Below, one piece after another: positions 33,782 through 46,720 of a DNA stretch of 64,000 nt. Where the stretch lies: NCBI GenBank assembly GCA_964242735.1, contig CAXTAK010000001.1, positions 124,001 to 188,000 on the forward strand, given 5' to 3'. A program made the translations under genes and the position numbers. Within the stretch, counting starts at the first letter, position 1, and each line of letters begins with the position of its first letter. The stretch is from CADCUY01 sp964242735 (GTDB taxonomy: Bacteria > Actinomycetota > Actinomycetes > Actinomycetales > Quadrisphaeraceae). The notes beneath the pieces are model-generated. The model ran no database searches. It worked only from the letters and a program-made list of their open reading frames with translations, and had not been told where the DNA came from.

Positions 33782-33787
33782 TAGATT
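33782..33787 (+). promoter_or_regulatory. Possible -10 element of gltBD
   Basis: TAGATT (33782-33787) fits TANNNT and leaves an 80-nt leader before gltB. No good -35 element is seen. Confidence 0.3.
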
Positions 33788-33872
33788 GCAGACCCGCGGG
33801 CCGAGGGCGTCCCTCCTGCGTCACGACCAGCAGTTCCCGACAGGACCCTCTCGACCCGCGAGGACGGTGCCC

Positions 33873-38505
<4,633 letters not shown>

Positions 38506-38513
<8 letters not shown>

Positions 38514-39999
38514 CCCGAGGGGGTTCCTCACCGTCCGGCAGCGCGAGGCGCCCGCGCGCCGCCCGGTGCCGGTGCGCATCCAGGACTGGCGCGAGATCTA
38601 CGAGCAGCGCGACGAGGGCGTGCTGCGCCGCCAGGCCAGCCGGTGCATGGACTGCGGCATCCCCTTCTGCCACAACGGCTGCCCGCTGGGCAACCTCATC
38701 CCGGAGTGGAACGACCTCACCCGCCGCGGCGACGGGCGGGAGGCCATCGAGCAGCTGCACGCGACGAACAACTTCCCCGAGTTCACCGGGAAGCTGTGCC
38801 CCGCCCCCTGCGAGGCGGCGTGCGTGCTGGGCATCAACCAGGACCCGGTGACCATCAAGGCCGTGGAGGAGGCGATCATCGAGCAGGCGTGGGAGGCCGG
38901 GTGGGTGGTGCCCCAGCCCCCGGACCGCCTCACCGGGCGCACCGTGGCCGTCATCGGCTCCGGTCCCGCGGGCCTGGCCGCCGCTCAGCAGCTGACCCGG
39001 GTGGGGCACACCGTCGCGGTGTACGAGCGGGACGACGCCATCGGCGGGCTCCTGCGCTACGGGGTGCCGGAGTACAAGATGGAGAAGCGCCACATCGACC
39101 GGCGCGTGGAGCAGATGACCGCCGAGGGCACCCGCTTCCGCACCGGGGTGGACGTCGGGGGTGACGTCGACGCCGCCCGCCTCGCCGAGCGCTACGACGC
39201 CGTCGTCCTGACCGTCGGGGCGCTGGCCGGGCGGGAGCTGCCGGTGCCCGGGCGGGAGCTGCGCGGGGTGGTGCAGGCGATGGACTACCTGCCCCAGGGC
39301 AACCGGGAGGCGGTGGGCGCCCCGCAGCTGACCGGCCCGGGCGCGCCCCCGCGGGTGCGCGCGGAGGGCAAGGACGTGATCATCCTCGGGGCGGGGGACA
39401 CCGGCGCGGACTGCCTGGGCACCGTCATCCGGCAGGGCCCGCGCTCGGTCACGCAGCTGGCCATCGGCCCCCGGCCAGGCGAGGACCGCCGCGCGGACCA
39501 GCCGTGGCCGACGTACCCGCTGGTGTTCTCCGCATCCGGGGCCCACGAGGAGGCCGAGCACGAGGGCGGCGAGCGCGTGTACGAGGTGACCACCGATGCC
39601 TTCGTCGACGACGGCACCGGGGCGGTGGGCGCGCTGGCCGTGCACGAGGCGAGGCGCCTGCCCGGCGGCGGGTACGCCTCGATCGAGGGCAGCGAGCGGG
39701 AGCTGCCCGCGCAGCTGGTGCTCCTGGCCCTGGGCTTCACCGGGGTCCAGGACATGCCGCTGGTGACCCAGCTCGGCCTGGAGGTCGGCCCCTCCGGCGC
39801 CCTGGTGCGCGACAGGTCGTGGATGTCCTCGCGCGAGGGGGTCTTCGTCGCCGGGGACGCCGGCCGCGGAGCGTCCCTGATCGTGTGGGCCATCGCCGAG
39901 GGCCGCGCGGTGGCCGCAGCGGTCGACGCGCACCTGATGGGTCGCCCCAGCGCACTGCCCGCACCGGTGACCCCCTCCAGCCGCCCCCTGGTGGTCTGA
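38506..39999 (+). CDS. gltD: Glutamate synthase small subunit (GOGAT beta)
   Basis: FAD- and Fe-S-containing subunit that oxidises NADPH and feeds electrons to GltB. The 497-residue protein has the N-terminal Cys clusters CMDCGIPFCHNGCPLGN (about 45-61) and LCPAPCEAACVLG (about 101-113), the FAD loop VIGSGPAGLAAA (about 149-160) and the NADPH loop ILGAGDTGADCLG (about 292-304), ending with GDAGRGASLIVWAI. GTG 38506 overlaps gltB by 8 nt, with GGAGG upstream inside gltB. Confidence 0.95.
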
Positions 40000-40001
40000 G
40001 G

Positions 40002-40038
40002 CCGGCGCCGGCCCCGGCCTGCCCCGGCGGGGCGCCGG
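40002..40038 (+). terminator. GC-rich hairpin after gltD
   Basis: CCGGCGCC (40002-40009) pairs with GGCGCCGG (40031-40038) around a 21-nt loop that can itself fold. It starts just after the gltD stop and ends before the -10 of pyk. Confidence 0.4.
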
Positions 40039-40041
40039 TCC

Positions 40042-40053
40042 TAGGCTCGGAGC
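40042..40053 (+). promoter_or_regulatory. Leaderless promoter of pyk
   Basis: TAGGCT (40042-40047) lies 6 nt before the pyk ATG. Confidence 0.5.
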
Positions 40054-41505
40054 ATGCGCCGCGCGAAGATCGTCTGCACCCTCGGGCCCGCCACCTCCTC
40101 CTACGAGCAGATCCTCGCCCTGGTCACCGCGGGCATGGACGTCGCCCGCCTGAACCTCTCCCACGGCAGCCACGAGGTGCACGCCAGCTCCTACGACAAC
40201 GTGCGCCGGGCCTCGGACGAGACCGGGCGCGCGGTCGCGATCCTCGCCGACCTCCAGGGTCCGAAGATCCGCCTGGGCCGCTTCGCCGACGGTCCCCACC
40301 TCCTCGCCATCGGCGACACCTTCACGATCACCACCGAGGACGTGGTCGGCACCGCCGAGATGGTCTCCACCACCTACCACGGCCTGCCCGGCGACGTCCG
40401 CCCCGGCGACCCCCTGCTCATCGACGACGGCCGCGTGGGCCTGACGGTCACCTCCGTGGACGGTCCCCGGGTGCACGCGGTGGTCACCGTCCCGGGACCG
40501 GTGTCGAACAACAAGGGCATCAACCTGCCCGGCGTCGCGGTCTCGGTGCCGGCGATGTCGGAGAAGGACGCCGAGGACCTGCGGTGGGCCCTGGCGCAGG
40601 GCGTCGACTTCGTCGCCCTGTCCTTCGTGCGCAGCGGGGACGACGTCAAGGACGTCCACGCCATCATGGACGAGGTGGGCCGGCGGGTGCCCGTGATCGC
40701 CAAGGTCGAGAAGCCGCAGGCCGTCGAGGCCCTGGCGAGCGTCGTCGCGGCCTTCGACGGTGTGATGGTCGCCCGCGGTGACCTGGGGGTGGAGCTGCCC
40801 CTGGAGCAGGTGCCGCTGGTGCAGAAGCTGGCGGTGGAGATGTGCCGGCGCAACGCCAAGCCGGTGATCGTGGCGACCCAGGTGCTCGAGTCGATGATCA
40901 CCGCGCCGCGCCCGACGCGCGCCGAGGCCTCCGACTGCGCCAACGCGGTGCTCGACGGTGCGGACGCGATCATGCTGTCGGGCGAGACCTCGGTGGGGGC
41001 GTTCCCGATGGAGGCCGTGCGCACCATGGCCCGCATCATCGACAACACCGAGGAGCACGGGATGGAGCGCATCACCCCCCTGGGCTCCACCCCGAAGACG
41101 CAGGGCGGCGCGGTCACGTGGGCGGCCCGCGAGATCGGGGAGCTCATCGGCGCGCAGCACCTGGTGACCTTCACCGTCAGCGGGGACTCCGCCCGGCGCA
41201 TGAGCCGGCTGCGCTCGCGCATCCCCCTGTTCGCCTTCACCCCCGAGCCCGCGGTGCGCAGCCGCCTCGCGCTCAGCTGGGGCATCGAGACCTTCCTCGT
41301 GCCGTTCGTGCAGACCACCGACGAGATGGTCGCGCAGGTCGACGAGTCGCTGCTGACCGACGGTCGGCTGACGAAGGGGGAGACGGTGGTCATCGTCGCC
41401 GGGTCTCCCCCGGGGACGGCGGGCTCGACGAACGCGGTGCGCGTGCACGTGGTCGGGGGGCGCAGCGAGACCGAGCGGGTGCCGCTGGGGCCCCTGCTGG
41501 GGTGA
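40054..41505 (+). CDS. pyk: Pyruvate kinase
   Basis: Makes pyruvate and ATP from phosphoenolpyruvate and ADP, the last step of glycolysis. The 483-residue protein has KIVCTLGPAT at the N-terminus, the LNLSHGSHE loop, DLQGPKIRLG, the catalytic VIAKVEKPQAV (Lys) and the signature MVARGDLGVELP (metal-binding Glu and Asp), then a C-terminal allosteric domain. It appears to be a single-gene unit ended by a strong hairpin. ATG 40054 gives the family N-terminus. Confidence 0.96.
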   Translation: MRRAKIVCTLGPATSSYEQILALVTAGMDVARLNLSHGSHEVHASSYDNVRRASDETGRAVAILADLQGPKIRLGRFADGPHLLAIGDTFTITTEDVVGTAEMVSTTYHGLPGDVRPGDPLLIDDGRVGLTVTSVDGPRVHAVVTVPGPVSNNKGINLPGVAVSVPAMSEKDAEDLRWALAQGVDFVALSFVRSGDDVKDVHAIMDEVGRRVPVIAKVEKPQAVEALASVVAAFDGVMVARGDLGVELPLEQVPLVQKLAVEMCRRNAKPVIVATQVLESMITAPRPTRAEASDCANAVLDGADAIMLSGETSVGAFPMEAVRTMARIIDNTEEHGMERITPLGSTPKTQGGAVTWAAREIGELIGAQHLVTFTVSGDSARRMSRLRSRIPLFAFTPEPAVRSRLALSWGIETFLVPFVQTTDEMVAQVDESLLTDGRLTKGETVVIVAGSPPGTAGSTNAVRVHVVGGRSETERVPLGPLLG

Positions 41506-41506
41506 G

Positions 41507-41566
41507 CGCGGGGGGCGGTCCGCGCGCGACCCGCGACGCCGGGCCCGACGCGCGCCGCCCCCCGCG
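41507..41566. terminator. Bidirectional terminator between pyk and the importer gene
   Basis: CGCGGGGGGCGG (41507-41518) is the exact reverse complement of CCGCCCCCCGCG (41555-41566). The stem fills the gap between the convergent stops of pyk and the solute-binding protein gene, with a 36-nt loop. There is no T-run. Confidence 0.55.
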
Positions 41567-42529
41567 TCAGCCGGCGTTGATGGTGATCTCGTCGATGCCG
41601 ACCTGCTCCATGTCGTACTTCGCCAGCAGCTCGTCGTACGTCCCGTCGTCCTTGAGCTCCTGCACCGCCGCCTGCACCGCCTCGGTCAGCTCCGGCACCG
41701 ACTTGTCCACCGCGATGCCGACCAGGTCGCTGTCGACCTGCTCGCCCACCACCTCGAAGTCCTGGCCGCCGTTCGAGGTGGCTGCGGTGTACACGGCCAC
41801 CGGGTACGCCTCGACCGTGGCGACGACGCGGTCGGTGATGATCTGCTGCCGGCTCGCCGCGGCGTCGGGCAGCTCCGTGATGCTGATCTCCGAGCCGGCC
41901 GGGCACGGCGTCCGGGCGGTGATGTCGACCTGGATCGTCCCCGAGACGATGGCGACGGCCTGCCCGCACAGGTCCTCGAGGCTGTCGATGCCCGCCGGGT
42001 TGCCCTTCTCCACCAGGATGCCGGTGCCGGCCTCCATGTAGTCGACGAAGTCGACCTGCTCCCGGCGCTCCGCGGTGTCCTTCATGGTGGCGACGGCGAG
42101 GTCGTAGCGGCCGCCGACGATGCCGGTCAGGATCGAGTCGAACTTGACGTTGTCGACGGTGATGTCGAGCTGGAGCTGCTCGGCGACGGCCTCGCCGAGG
42201 TCGATGTTGAACCCGACGAGCGTCGTCCCATCGGTGTCGACGTACTCGAAGGGCGGGTACGTGGCGTCGGTCGCCGCGCTCAGCGCCCCGCGCGCTCGCA
42301 CCTCCTCGGGGACCAGGGCCGCCGCCCCCGTCAGGGACTCCTCCGCAGCCTGTGACGCAGAGCCGGACGGCGAGCTCGTCCCGGCGCTCACGCAGCCCTG
42401 GAGCGCTGTCGCGAGGACACCCGCCGCGACCAGGGAGAACGCGGCGCGCGGTCGGCTCGCCCGTGCGCTGCCCGGCCCGACCCCCGGGGTCCGTCGCGAC
42501 TGTCCGTGGGGCCAGGTCGATGTCGGCAC
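41567..42529 (-). CDS. Amino-acid ABC transporter solute-binding lipoprotein
   Basis: A 320-residue extracellular binding protein of the polar amino-acid (HisJ/GlnH, SBP_bac_3) type. The signal peptide has a basic start, a hydrophobic stretch and the lipobox LQGC (Cys at about residue 46), so it is lipid-anchored. The mature domain shows TDATYPPFEYVD and GFNIDLGEAVAEQL, the usual ligand-site start, and later VDFVDYMEAGTGILV. GTG 42529 has GGAGA 7 nt upstream. Permease and ATPase genes lie on the opposite strand, driven from the same 378-nt region. The ligand is unknown. Confidence 0.9.
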   Translation of the reverse strand: MPTSTWPHGQSRRTPGVGPGSARASRPRAAFSLVAAGVLATALQGCVSAGTSSPSGSASQAAEESLTGAAALVPEEVRARGALSAATDATYPPFEYVDTDGTTLVGFNIDLGEAVAEQLQLDITVDNVKFDSILTGIVGGRYDLAVATMKDTAERREQVDFVDYMEAGTGILVEKGNPAGIDSLEDLCGQAVAIVSGTIQVDITARTPCPAGSEISITELPDAAASRQQIITDRVVATVEAYPVAVYTAATSNGGQDFEVVGEQVDSDLVGIAVDKSVPELTEAVQAAVQELKDDGTYDELLAKYDMEQVGIDEITINAG

Positions 42530-42907
42530 GGCGATCTCCTCGCAGCTCTGCGTCGGGTGGTGGCTTGGCGGTCGTGCAGCGTCACCCTAGAGCGAGTTCC
42601 CGATAGGTGGGAAGCCTTGTCGTTGATCAGGTCGGCGGACCTGACCCCGTCGAGCCTCTTGACAGGTCACGGGTGGAAGTCCCAGCATCAGTGTGCCCAA
42701 CTACCGGGCACAGATCAGGTCGAAGCGATCGAGGCGGCGCGACCGCGAGGCGGGCTCGCCCTCACCAGCTGACGTCGACGAGGACGAAGGGCACGATGAC
42801 CCACACCGACGGTCCGCGCCCGGACGGCGGCGTCCCCGCACTCGTCGACCCGGCGGCTGGAGCCGTTGAGCTGCACCCGCGACCGGGTCACCGCAGCCGG
42901 TGGGCCC
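42530..42907. promoter_or_regulatory. Divergent control region of the importer genes
   Basis: For the minus strand, TAGGGT (42589-42584) is a -10 with a 55-nt leader to the solute-binding gene. A 17-bp palindrome-like site (42597-42613) covers its spacer and -35 region. For the plus strand, TTGACA (42659-42664) with CAGCAT 18 nt on (42683-42688) may drive the permease operon. TGTGCCC (42692-42698) and GGGCACA (42706-42712) form a 7-bp hairpin in that leader. A 40-codon reading frame (42796-42918) ends inside the permease start. Confidence 0.5.
42597..42613. promoter_or_regulatory. Candidate IclR operator, site A
   Basis: TTCCCGATAGGTGGGAA has perfect 5-bp outer arms and resembles sites B (50762-50778) and C (51769-51785). 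All three share CCC at positions 3-5, TA at 8-9, GTG at 11-13 and G at 15. Confidence 0.5.
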
Positions 42908-42918
42908 ATGGCGGTTGA
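42796..42918 (+). CDS. Short reading frame before the permease, possible leader or frameshifted N-terminus
   Basis: A 40-codon frame starting ATG 42796, with GAAGGG 6 nt upstream, and ending at a TGA inside the first codons of the permease. Its sequence (MTHTDGPRPDGG then ALVDPAAGAVELHPRPG) looks like the polar N-terminal tail that amino-acid permeases often have. It may be a coupling peptide, or the real N-terminus of the permease cut off by a +1 shift in this sequence. Confidence 0.35.
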   Translation: MTHTDGPRPDGGVPALVDPAAGAVELHPRPGHRSRWAHGG

Positions 42919-43831
42919 CACCCGCGAGGTGCCCGTCGACCGGCTGACCATCGTCCCCGCCAGGCACACGGGGCGGGTGGTCGCCGGGGCGCTCGTGCTG
43001 GTCCTGTTCGGCCTGCTCGTCCTGCGCCTGGCCACCATCGACAGGATCTCCTACCCCGACATCACCCGGTACCTCTTCCAGCCCTCGGTCGTCGAGGGGG
43101 TGCGGAACACCGTCTGGCTGGCCGTGCTCAGCCAGGTCATCGGCATCGGCCTGGGCACGCTGCTCGCGGTGATGCGGCTGTCGAGGAACCCCGTGCTCTC
43201 GTCGGTCAGCTGGTTCTACATCTGGTTCTTCCGCGGCACCCCGCTGGTGCTGCAGGTGCTGTTCTGGTTCAACGGCCTGCTGTACGTCCTCCCCTCGAGC
43301 CTGACCGTCACCCTGCTGCCCGGCGTGACCCTGTACGAGGGCGCCACCGCTGACCTGCTGAACCTCTTCGTGGCCGGCGTGCTCGCGCTGGCGCTCAACG
43401 AGGCCGCGTACATGGCCGAGATCGTGCGCGGCGGCATCCTTGCGGTCGACGAGGGGCAGACCGAAGCGGCGCAGGCCCTCGGCATGAGCAGGATGCTGAC
43501 GATGCGCCGCATCGTCCTCCCGCAGGCGATGCGGGTCGTCATCCCGCCGAGCGGCAACGAGTTCATCACCATGCTGAAGAACACCTCGCTGCTGGTCGTC
43601 GCCGGCCAGGTCGAGCTGCTCGGCCGCACGACCGCCATCTACAGCCAGTCCGGCCGGGTGTTCGAGCTGCTCATCATGGCCAGCACCTGGTACCTGGCGC
43701 TCACGAGCCTGTCGTACGTCGGGCAGTACTACCTCGAGCGGCGCTTCGCCCGGGGGAGCGTCCGTGCCCTGCCGCCCACGCCGTTCCAGCGGCTGAGGGC
43801 GCACCTCCCGTCGAGGAGGCGGCTGGCGTGA
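42908..43831 (+). CDS. Amino-acid ABC transporter permease (HisM family)
   Basis: A 307-residue inner-membrane protein. The first hydrophobic helix (about 24-42) is preceded by VDRLTIVPARHTGR. The HEQRO-type signature is clear: WFFRGTPLVLQVLFWF, then NEAAYMAEIVRGGILAVDEGQTEAAQALGMSR (the EAA loop that contacts the ATPase, about 174-205). ATG 42908 is the best start; TTG 42866 would extend it by 14 residues. The ATPase gene overlaps its stop by 4 nt. Confidence 0.9.
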   Translation: MAVDTREVPVDRLTIVPARHTGRVVAGALVLVLFGLLVLRLATIDRISYPDITRYLFQPSVVEGVRNTVWLAVLSQVIGIGLGTLLAVMRLSRNPVLSSVSWFYIWFFRGTPLVLQVLFWFNGLLYVLPSSLTVTLLPGVTLYEGATADLLNLFVAGVLALALNEAAYMAEIVRGGILAVDEGQTEAAQALGMSRMLTMRRIVLPQAMRVVIPPSGNEFITMLKNTSLLVVAGQVELLGRTTAIYSQSGRVFELLIMASTWYLALTSLSYVGQYYLERRFARGSVRALPPTPFQRLRAHLPSRRRLA

Positions 43832-44592
43832 CCGTGCCGATGGTGCAGGCCGACGGGGTGTGGAAGTCCTTCGGTGACAACGACGTCCTCAAGGGGATCG
43901 ACCTCTCGGTCGAGCGCGGCCAGGTGTGCTGCCTCCTCGGCCCCTCCGGGTCGGGGAAGTCGACGTTCCTGCGCTGCATCAACCACCTCGAGAAGGTCGA
44001 CGGCGGTCGTCTGGTCGTGGACGGGCACCTCGTCGGCTACCGCCAGGCCGGAGGGGTGCTGTACGAGCTCAAGGAGAAGGAGACCGCACGGGCGCGCGCA
44101 GACATCGGCATGGTCTTCCAGCGGTTCAACCTCTTCCCGCACATGACCGTCCTGGCGAACGTCTGCGAGGCCCCGGTCAGGGTGAGGGGCGAGGCGCGCT
44201 CCGCCGTCGCCGAGCGCGGCCGGGCACTGCTCGCACGGGTGGGCCTGGCGGACAAGGTGGGCGCTTACCCGGCGCAGCTGTCGGGTGGTCAGCAGCAGCG
44301 CGTCGCGATCGCCCGGGCGCTGGCGATGTCGCCGAAGCTGATGCTGTTCGACGAGCCCACCAGCGCGCTGGACCCGGAGCTGGTCGGCGAGGTCCTCGAC
44401 GTCATGCGCGCCCTGGCGGCTGACGGGATGACCATGGTCGTGGTCACCCACGAGATCGGTTTCGCCCGCGAGGTCGGTGACACCGCGGTCTTCATGGACG
44501 GCGGGGTGGTCGTGGAGGCGGGTCCTCCCCGCGACGTGTTCGGCGACCCGCAGCACGAGCGCACCAGGGCGTTCCTGGACAGGGTGCTCTAG
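43828..44592 (+). CDS. Amino-acid ABC transporter ATPase (HisP/GlnQ type)
   Basis: A 254-residue cytoplasmic ATPase that powers the importer. It has Walker A GPSGSGKST (about 38-46), Q-loop FQRFNLFPHMTVLANV, signature LSGGQQQR, Walker B LMLFDEPTSALD and switch VVTHE. A 15-20 residue insertion (YELKEKETARARADI) after Walker A distinguishes it from short GlnQ proteins. GTG 43828 overlaps the permease stop. The M20 peptidase gene follows after 28 nt and is probably in the same operon. Confidence 0.94.
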   Translation: MTVPMVQADGVWKSFGDNDVLKGIDLSVERGQVCCLLGPSGSGKSTFLRCINHLEKVDGGRLVVDGHLVGYRQAGGVLYELKEKETARARADIGMVFQRFNLFPHMTVLANVCEAPVRVRGEARSAVAERGRALLARVGLADKVGAYPAQLSGGQQQRVAIARALAMSPKLMLFDEPTSALDPELVGEVLDVMRALAADGMTMVVVTHEIGFAREVGDTAVFMDGGVVVEAGPPRDVFGDPQHERTRAFLDRVL

Positions 44593-44620
44593 CCCTCGCG
44601 GTCCCATCGAGAGGATGATC

Positions 44621-45919
44621 ATGGTTGATGCCGAGGACGAGGTCGTCGAGCTCTGCCGCGCGCTGATCCGCGTCCCGAGCGTGAACGACGGGACCGGTGC
44701 GGGGCCCTGCGAGCGCCCCGCCGCGGAGCTGGTGGTCCAGTGGCTGTCGGAGGTCGGCCTCACCCCGCAGGTCTTCGAGCCGGCGCCGAACCGGACGAGC
44801 GTCGTGGTGCGCTGGGAGGGGGAGGACCGGTCGCGCCCCGCCCTGCTGGTCCACGGTCATCTCGACGTGGTGCCGGCCACCGCGAGCGACTGGTCCCACG
44901 ACCCGTTCGGCGCCGACCTCGCCGACGGCTGCGTGTGGGGTCGCGGCGCGGTCGACATGAAGGGCATGGACGCGATGGTCCTGGCCGTGGTCCGCCAGTG
45001 GGCGCGCGAGGGTCGCCGACCGCCGCGCGACGTGGTGCTGGCGTTCCTGGCGGACGAGGAGAACGGCGGCGTCTGGGGGGCGCAGTGGCTCGTCGAGCAC
45101 CGACCCGAGCTCTTCGAGGGGGTGACCGAGGCCATCAGCGAGGTCGGCGGCTACAGCCTCACGGTGCGTGACGACCTGCGCCTGTACCTGGTCGAGACGG
45201 CCCAGAAGGGTCTGAAGTGGCTGCGCCTGAGCGCTGCCGGCCGCGCGGGCCACGGGTCCATGGAGGCTCGTGACAACGCTGTCGTCACCCTGGCCGCTGC
45301 CGTCGTCCGCCTGGGCGAGGCGAGGCTCCCGGTGCACGAGACCCCCACCGTCGAGGCGTTCCTCGCAGAGGTGCGCGAGGCCTTCGGCCTGCCGGCCGGC
45401 ACGCCTCCCGACGAGGTGGTGGACGCCTTGGGTCCCCTGTCGCGCTTCGTGCGCCCGCTCCTGCGGAACACCGCGGTGCCGACCGTGCTGCAGGCCGGCG
45501 CCAACGTCAACGTCGTGCCCGCACGGGCGACGGCCACCGTCGACGGGCGCTTCCTGCCCGGCTTCGAGGAGGCGTTCGACCGCGAGCTCGACGAGGTGCT
45601 GGGGCCGCGGATCACCCGGGAGGTGGTCCAGTACGACGAGGCGCTGGAGACGACGTTCGACGGCCCGCTCGTGGACGCCATGTGCGCGGCGATCCGGGCG
45701 GAGGACCCGCAGGGGCGGCCGATCCCCTACGTGATGGCAGCGGCGTCGGACAACAAGGTCTTCGCCCGGCACGGCATCCGGACCTTCGGGTTCTCCCCGC
45801 TGCGGCTCCCCGCCGACCTCGACTTCAGCGGGATGTTCCACGGCGTCGACGAGCGGGTGCCCGTCGACGCGCTCCGCTTCGGCGTGCGCGTCCTGTCGCG
45901 CTTCCTCGCCGCGAGCTGA
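44621..45919 (+). CDS. M20-family metallopeptidase/deacylase (ArgE/DapE-like)
   Basis: A 432-residue zinc enzyme that removes an acyl or amino-acid group, as in ArgE, DapE and related carboxypeptidases. Metal ligands can be followed: His in LVHGHLDVVP (about 82), Asp in WGRGAVDMKGMDA (about 113), Glu-Glu in FLADEENGG (about 146-147) and the last His in SGMFHGVDERVP (about 408). ATG 44621 has GAGAGG 6 nt upstream. Because it follows the importer genes it probably processes the imported compound, for example an acylated amino acid. Its substrate cannot be told from sequence. Confidence 0.85.
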   Translation: MVDAEDEVVELCRALIRVPSVNDGTGAGPCERPAAELVVQWLSEVGLTPQVFEPAPNRTSVVVRWEGEDRSRPALLVHGHLDVVPATASDWSHDPFGADLADGCVWGRGAVDMKGMDAMVLAVVRQWAREGRRPPRDVVLAFLADEENGGVWGAQWLVEHRPELFEGVTEAISEVGGYSLTVRDDLRLYLVETAQKGLKWLRLSAAGRAGHGSMEARDNAVVTLAAAVVRLGEARLPVHETPTVEAFLAEVREAFGLPAGTPPDEVVDALGPLSRFVRPLLRNTAVPTVLQAGANVNVVPARATATVDGRFLPGFEEAFDRELDEVLGPRITREVVQYDEALETTFDGPLVDAMCAAIRAEDPQGRPIPYVMAAASDNKVFARHGIRTFGFSPLRLPADLDFSGMFHGVDERVPVDALRFGVRVLSRFLAAS

Positions 45920-45943
45920 CCGGGGCACGTCATCCGTCGGCGC

Positions 45944-46720
45944 TCACCCCGGCGGTGGGGTGAGCAGGCGTGCGTACGTCGCGTCCTGCCGGGCTGCCTC
46001 CGCCCGGGCCTCCTCCCGCTGCTCCGGTGTCGCCATGGTCTCGGTGACCTGCTTCTCGAACGCCAGCGCCGTCGCGACGTCGGTGTCGAGCGACCGGTCG
46101 ACCAGCAGCTTCGCAGCGCGCAGCGCGTACAGCGGGCGTGCGGCCAGCTCGGTCGCGAACTGCAGGGCCTGTGCGACGAGGTCGTCCGCGCCCACCACGC
46201 GGTCGACCAGGCCGATGCCCAGCGCCCGGTCGGCCGGGAGGCGCTCACCCGTCATGATCAGCCGCTTGGCGGCCGACGGGCCGACGACCTTGGCCAGCCG
46301 CGCGGTGGCGCCGCCGCCCGGCAGGTCGCCGAAGCGGATCTCGGGCAGGCCGAGCACCGCCGAACTCGCCGCGTAGCGGAAGTCGCACGCCAGCGCGAGC
46401 TCGCACCCGCCGCCGACGGCGGCGCCGTTGACAGCAGCGATGATCGGCTTGGTCAGGAACGCGAAGCCGGTGCCGACGTCGAGGCCGGGCGGCAGGGGCG
46501 CCGTCTCGGTGAGGTCCAACCCCGCACAGAAGTGGCGACCGGCACCCGTGAGCACCAGGACGCGGGTGTCGGGGTCGGCCTCGGCCAGCCGGAACGCGGT
46601 CACCAGGTCCTCCAGCACGGCCACCGACAGGGCGTTGGCCTGTCGCGGCCTGTCGAGCGTCAGCACCGTGACGGGCCCGTGCCGCTGCTCCAGGACGGTC
46701 GTGGGCTCAGGGTCTGGCAC
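45944..46720 (-). CDS. Enoyl-CoA hydratase/isomerase family protein
   Basis: A 258-residue crotonase-fold enzyme acting on an acyl-CoA. It shows the oxyanion-hole segment AGLDLTE, GGGCELALACD (contains the first catalytic Glu, about 113-123) and LPEIRFGDLPGGGATARL (second Glu, about 136-153). Both Glu residues suggest hydratase activity. GTG 46720 overlaps the decarboxylase gene by 14 nt, and it is the last gene of the minus-strand operon led by the CoA-transferase. The acyl-CoA substrate is unknown. Confidence 0.88.
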   Translation of the reverse strand: MPDPEPTTVLEQRHGPVTVLTLDRPRQANALSVAVLEDLVTAFRLAEADPDTRVLVLTGAGRHFCAGLDLTETAPLPPGLDVGTGFAFLTKPIIAAVNGAAVGGGCELALACDFRYAASSAVLGLPEIRFGDLPGGGATARLAKVVGPSAAKRLIMTGERLPADRALGIGLVDRVVGADDLVAQALQFATELAARPLYALRAAKLLVDRSLDTDVATALAFEKQVTETMATPEQREEARAEAARQDATYARLLTPPPG

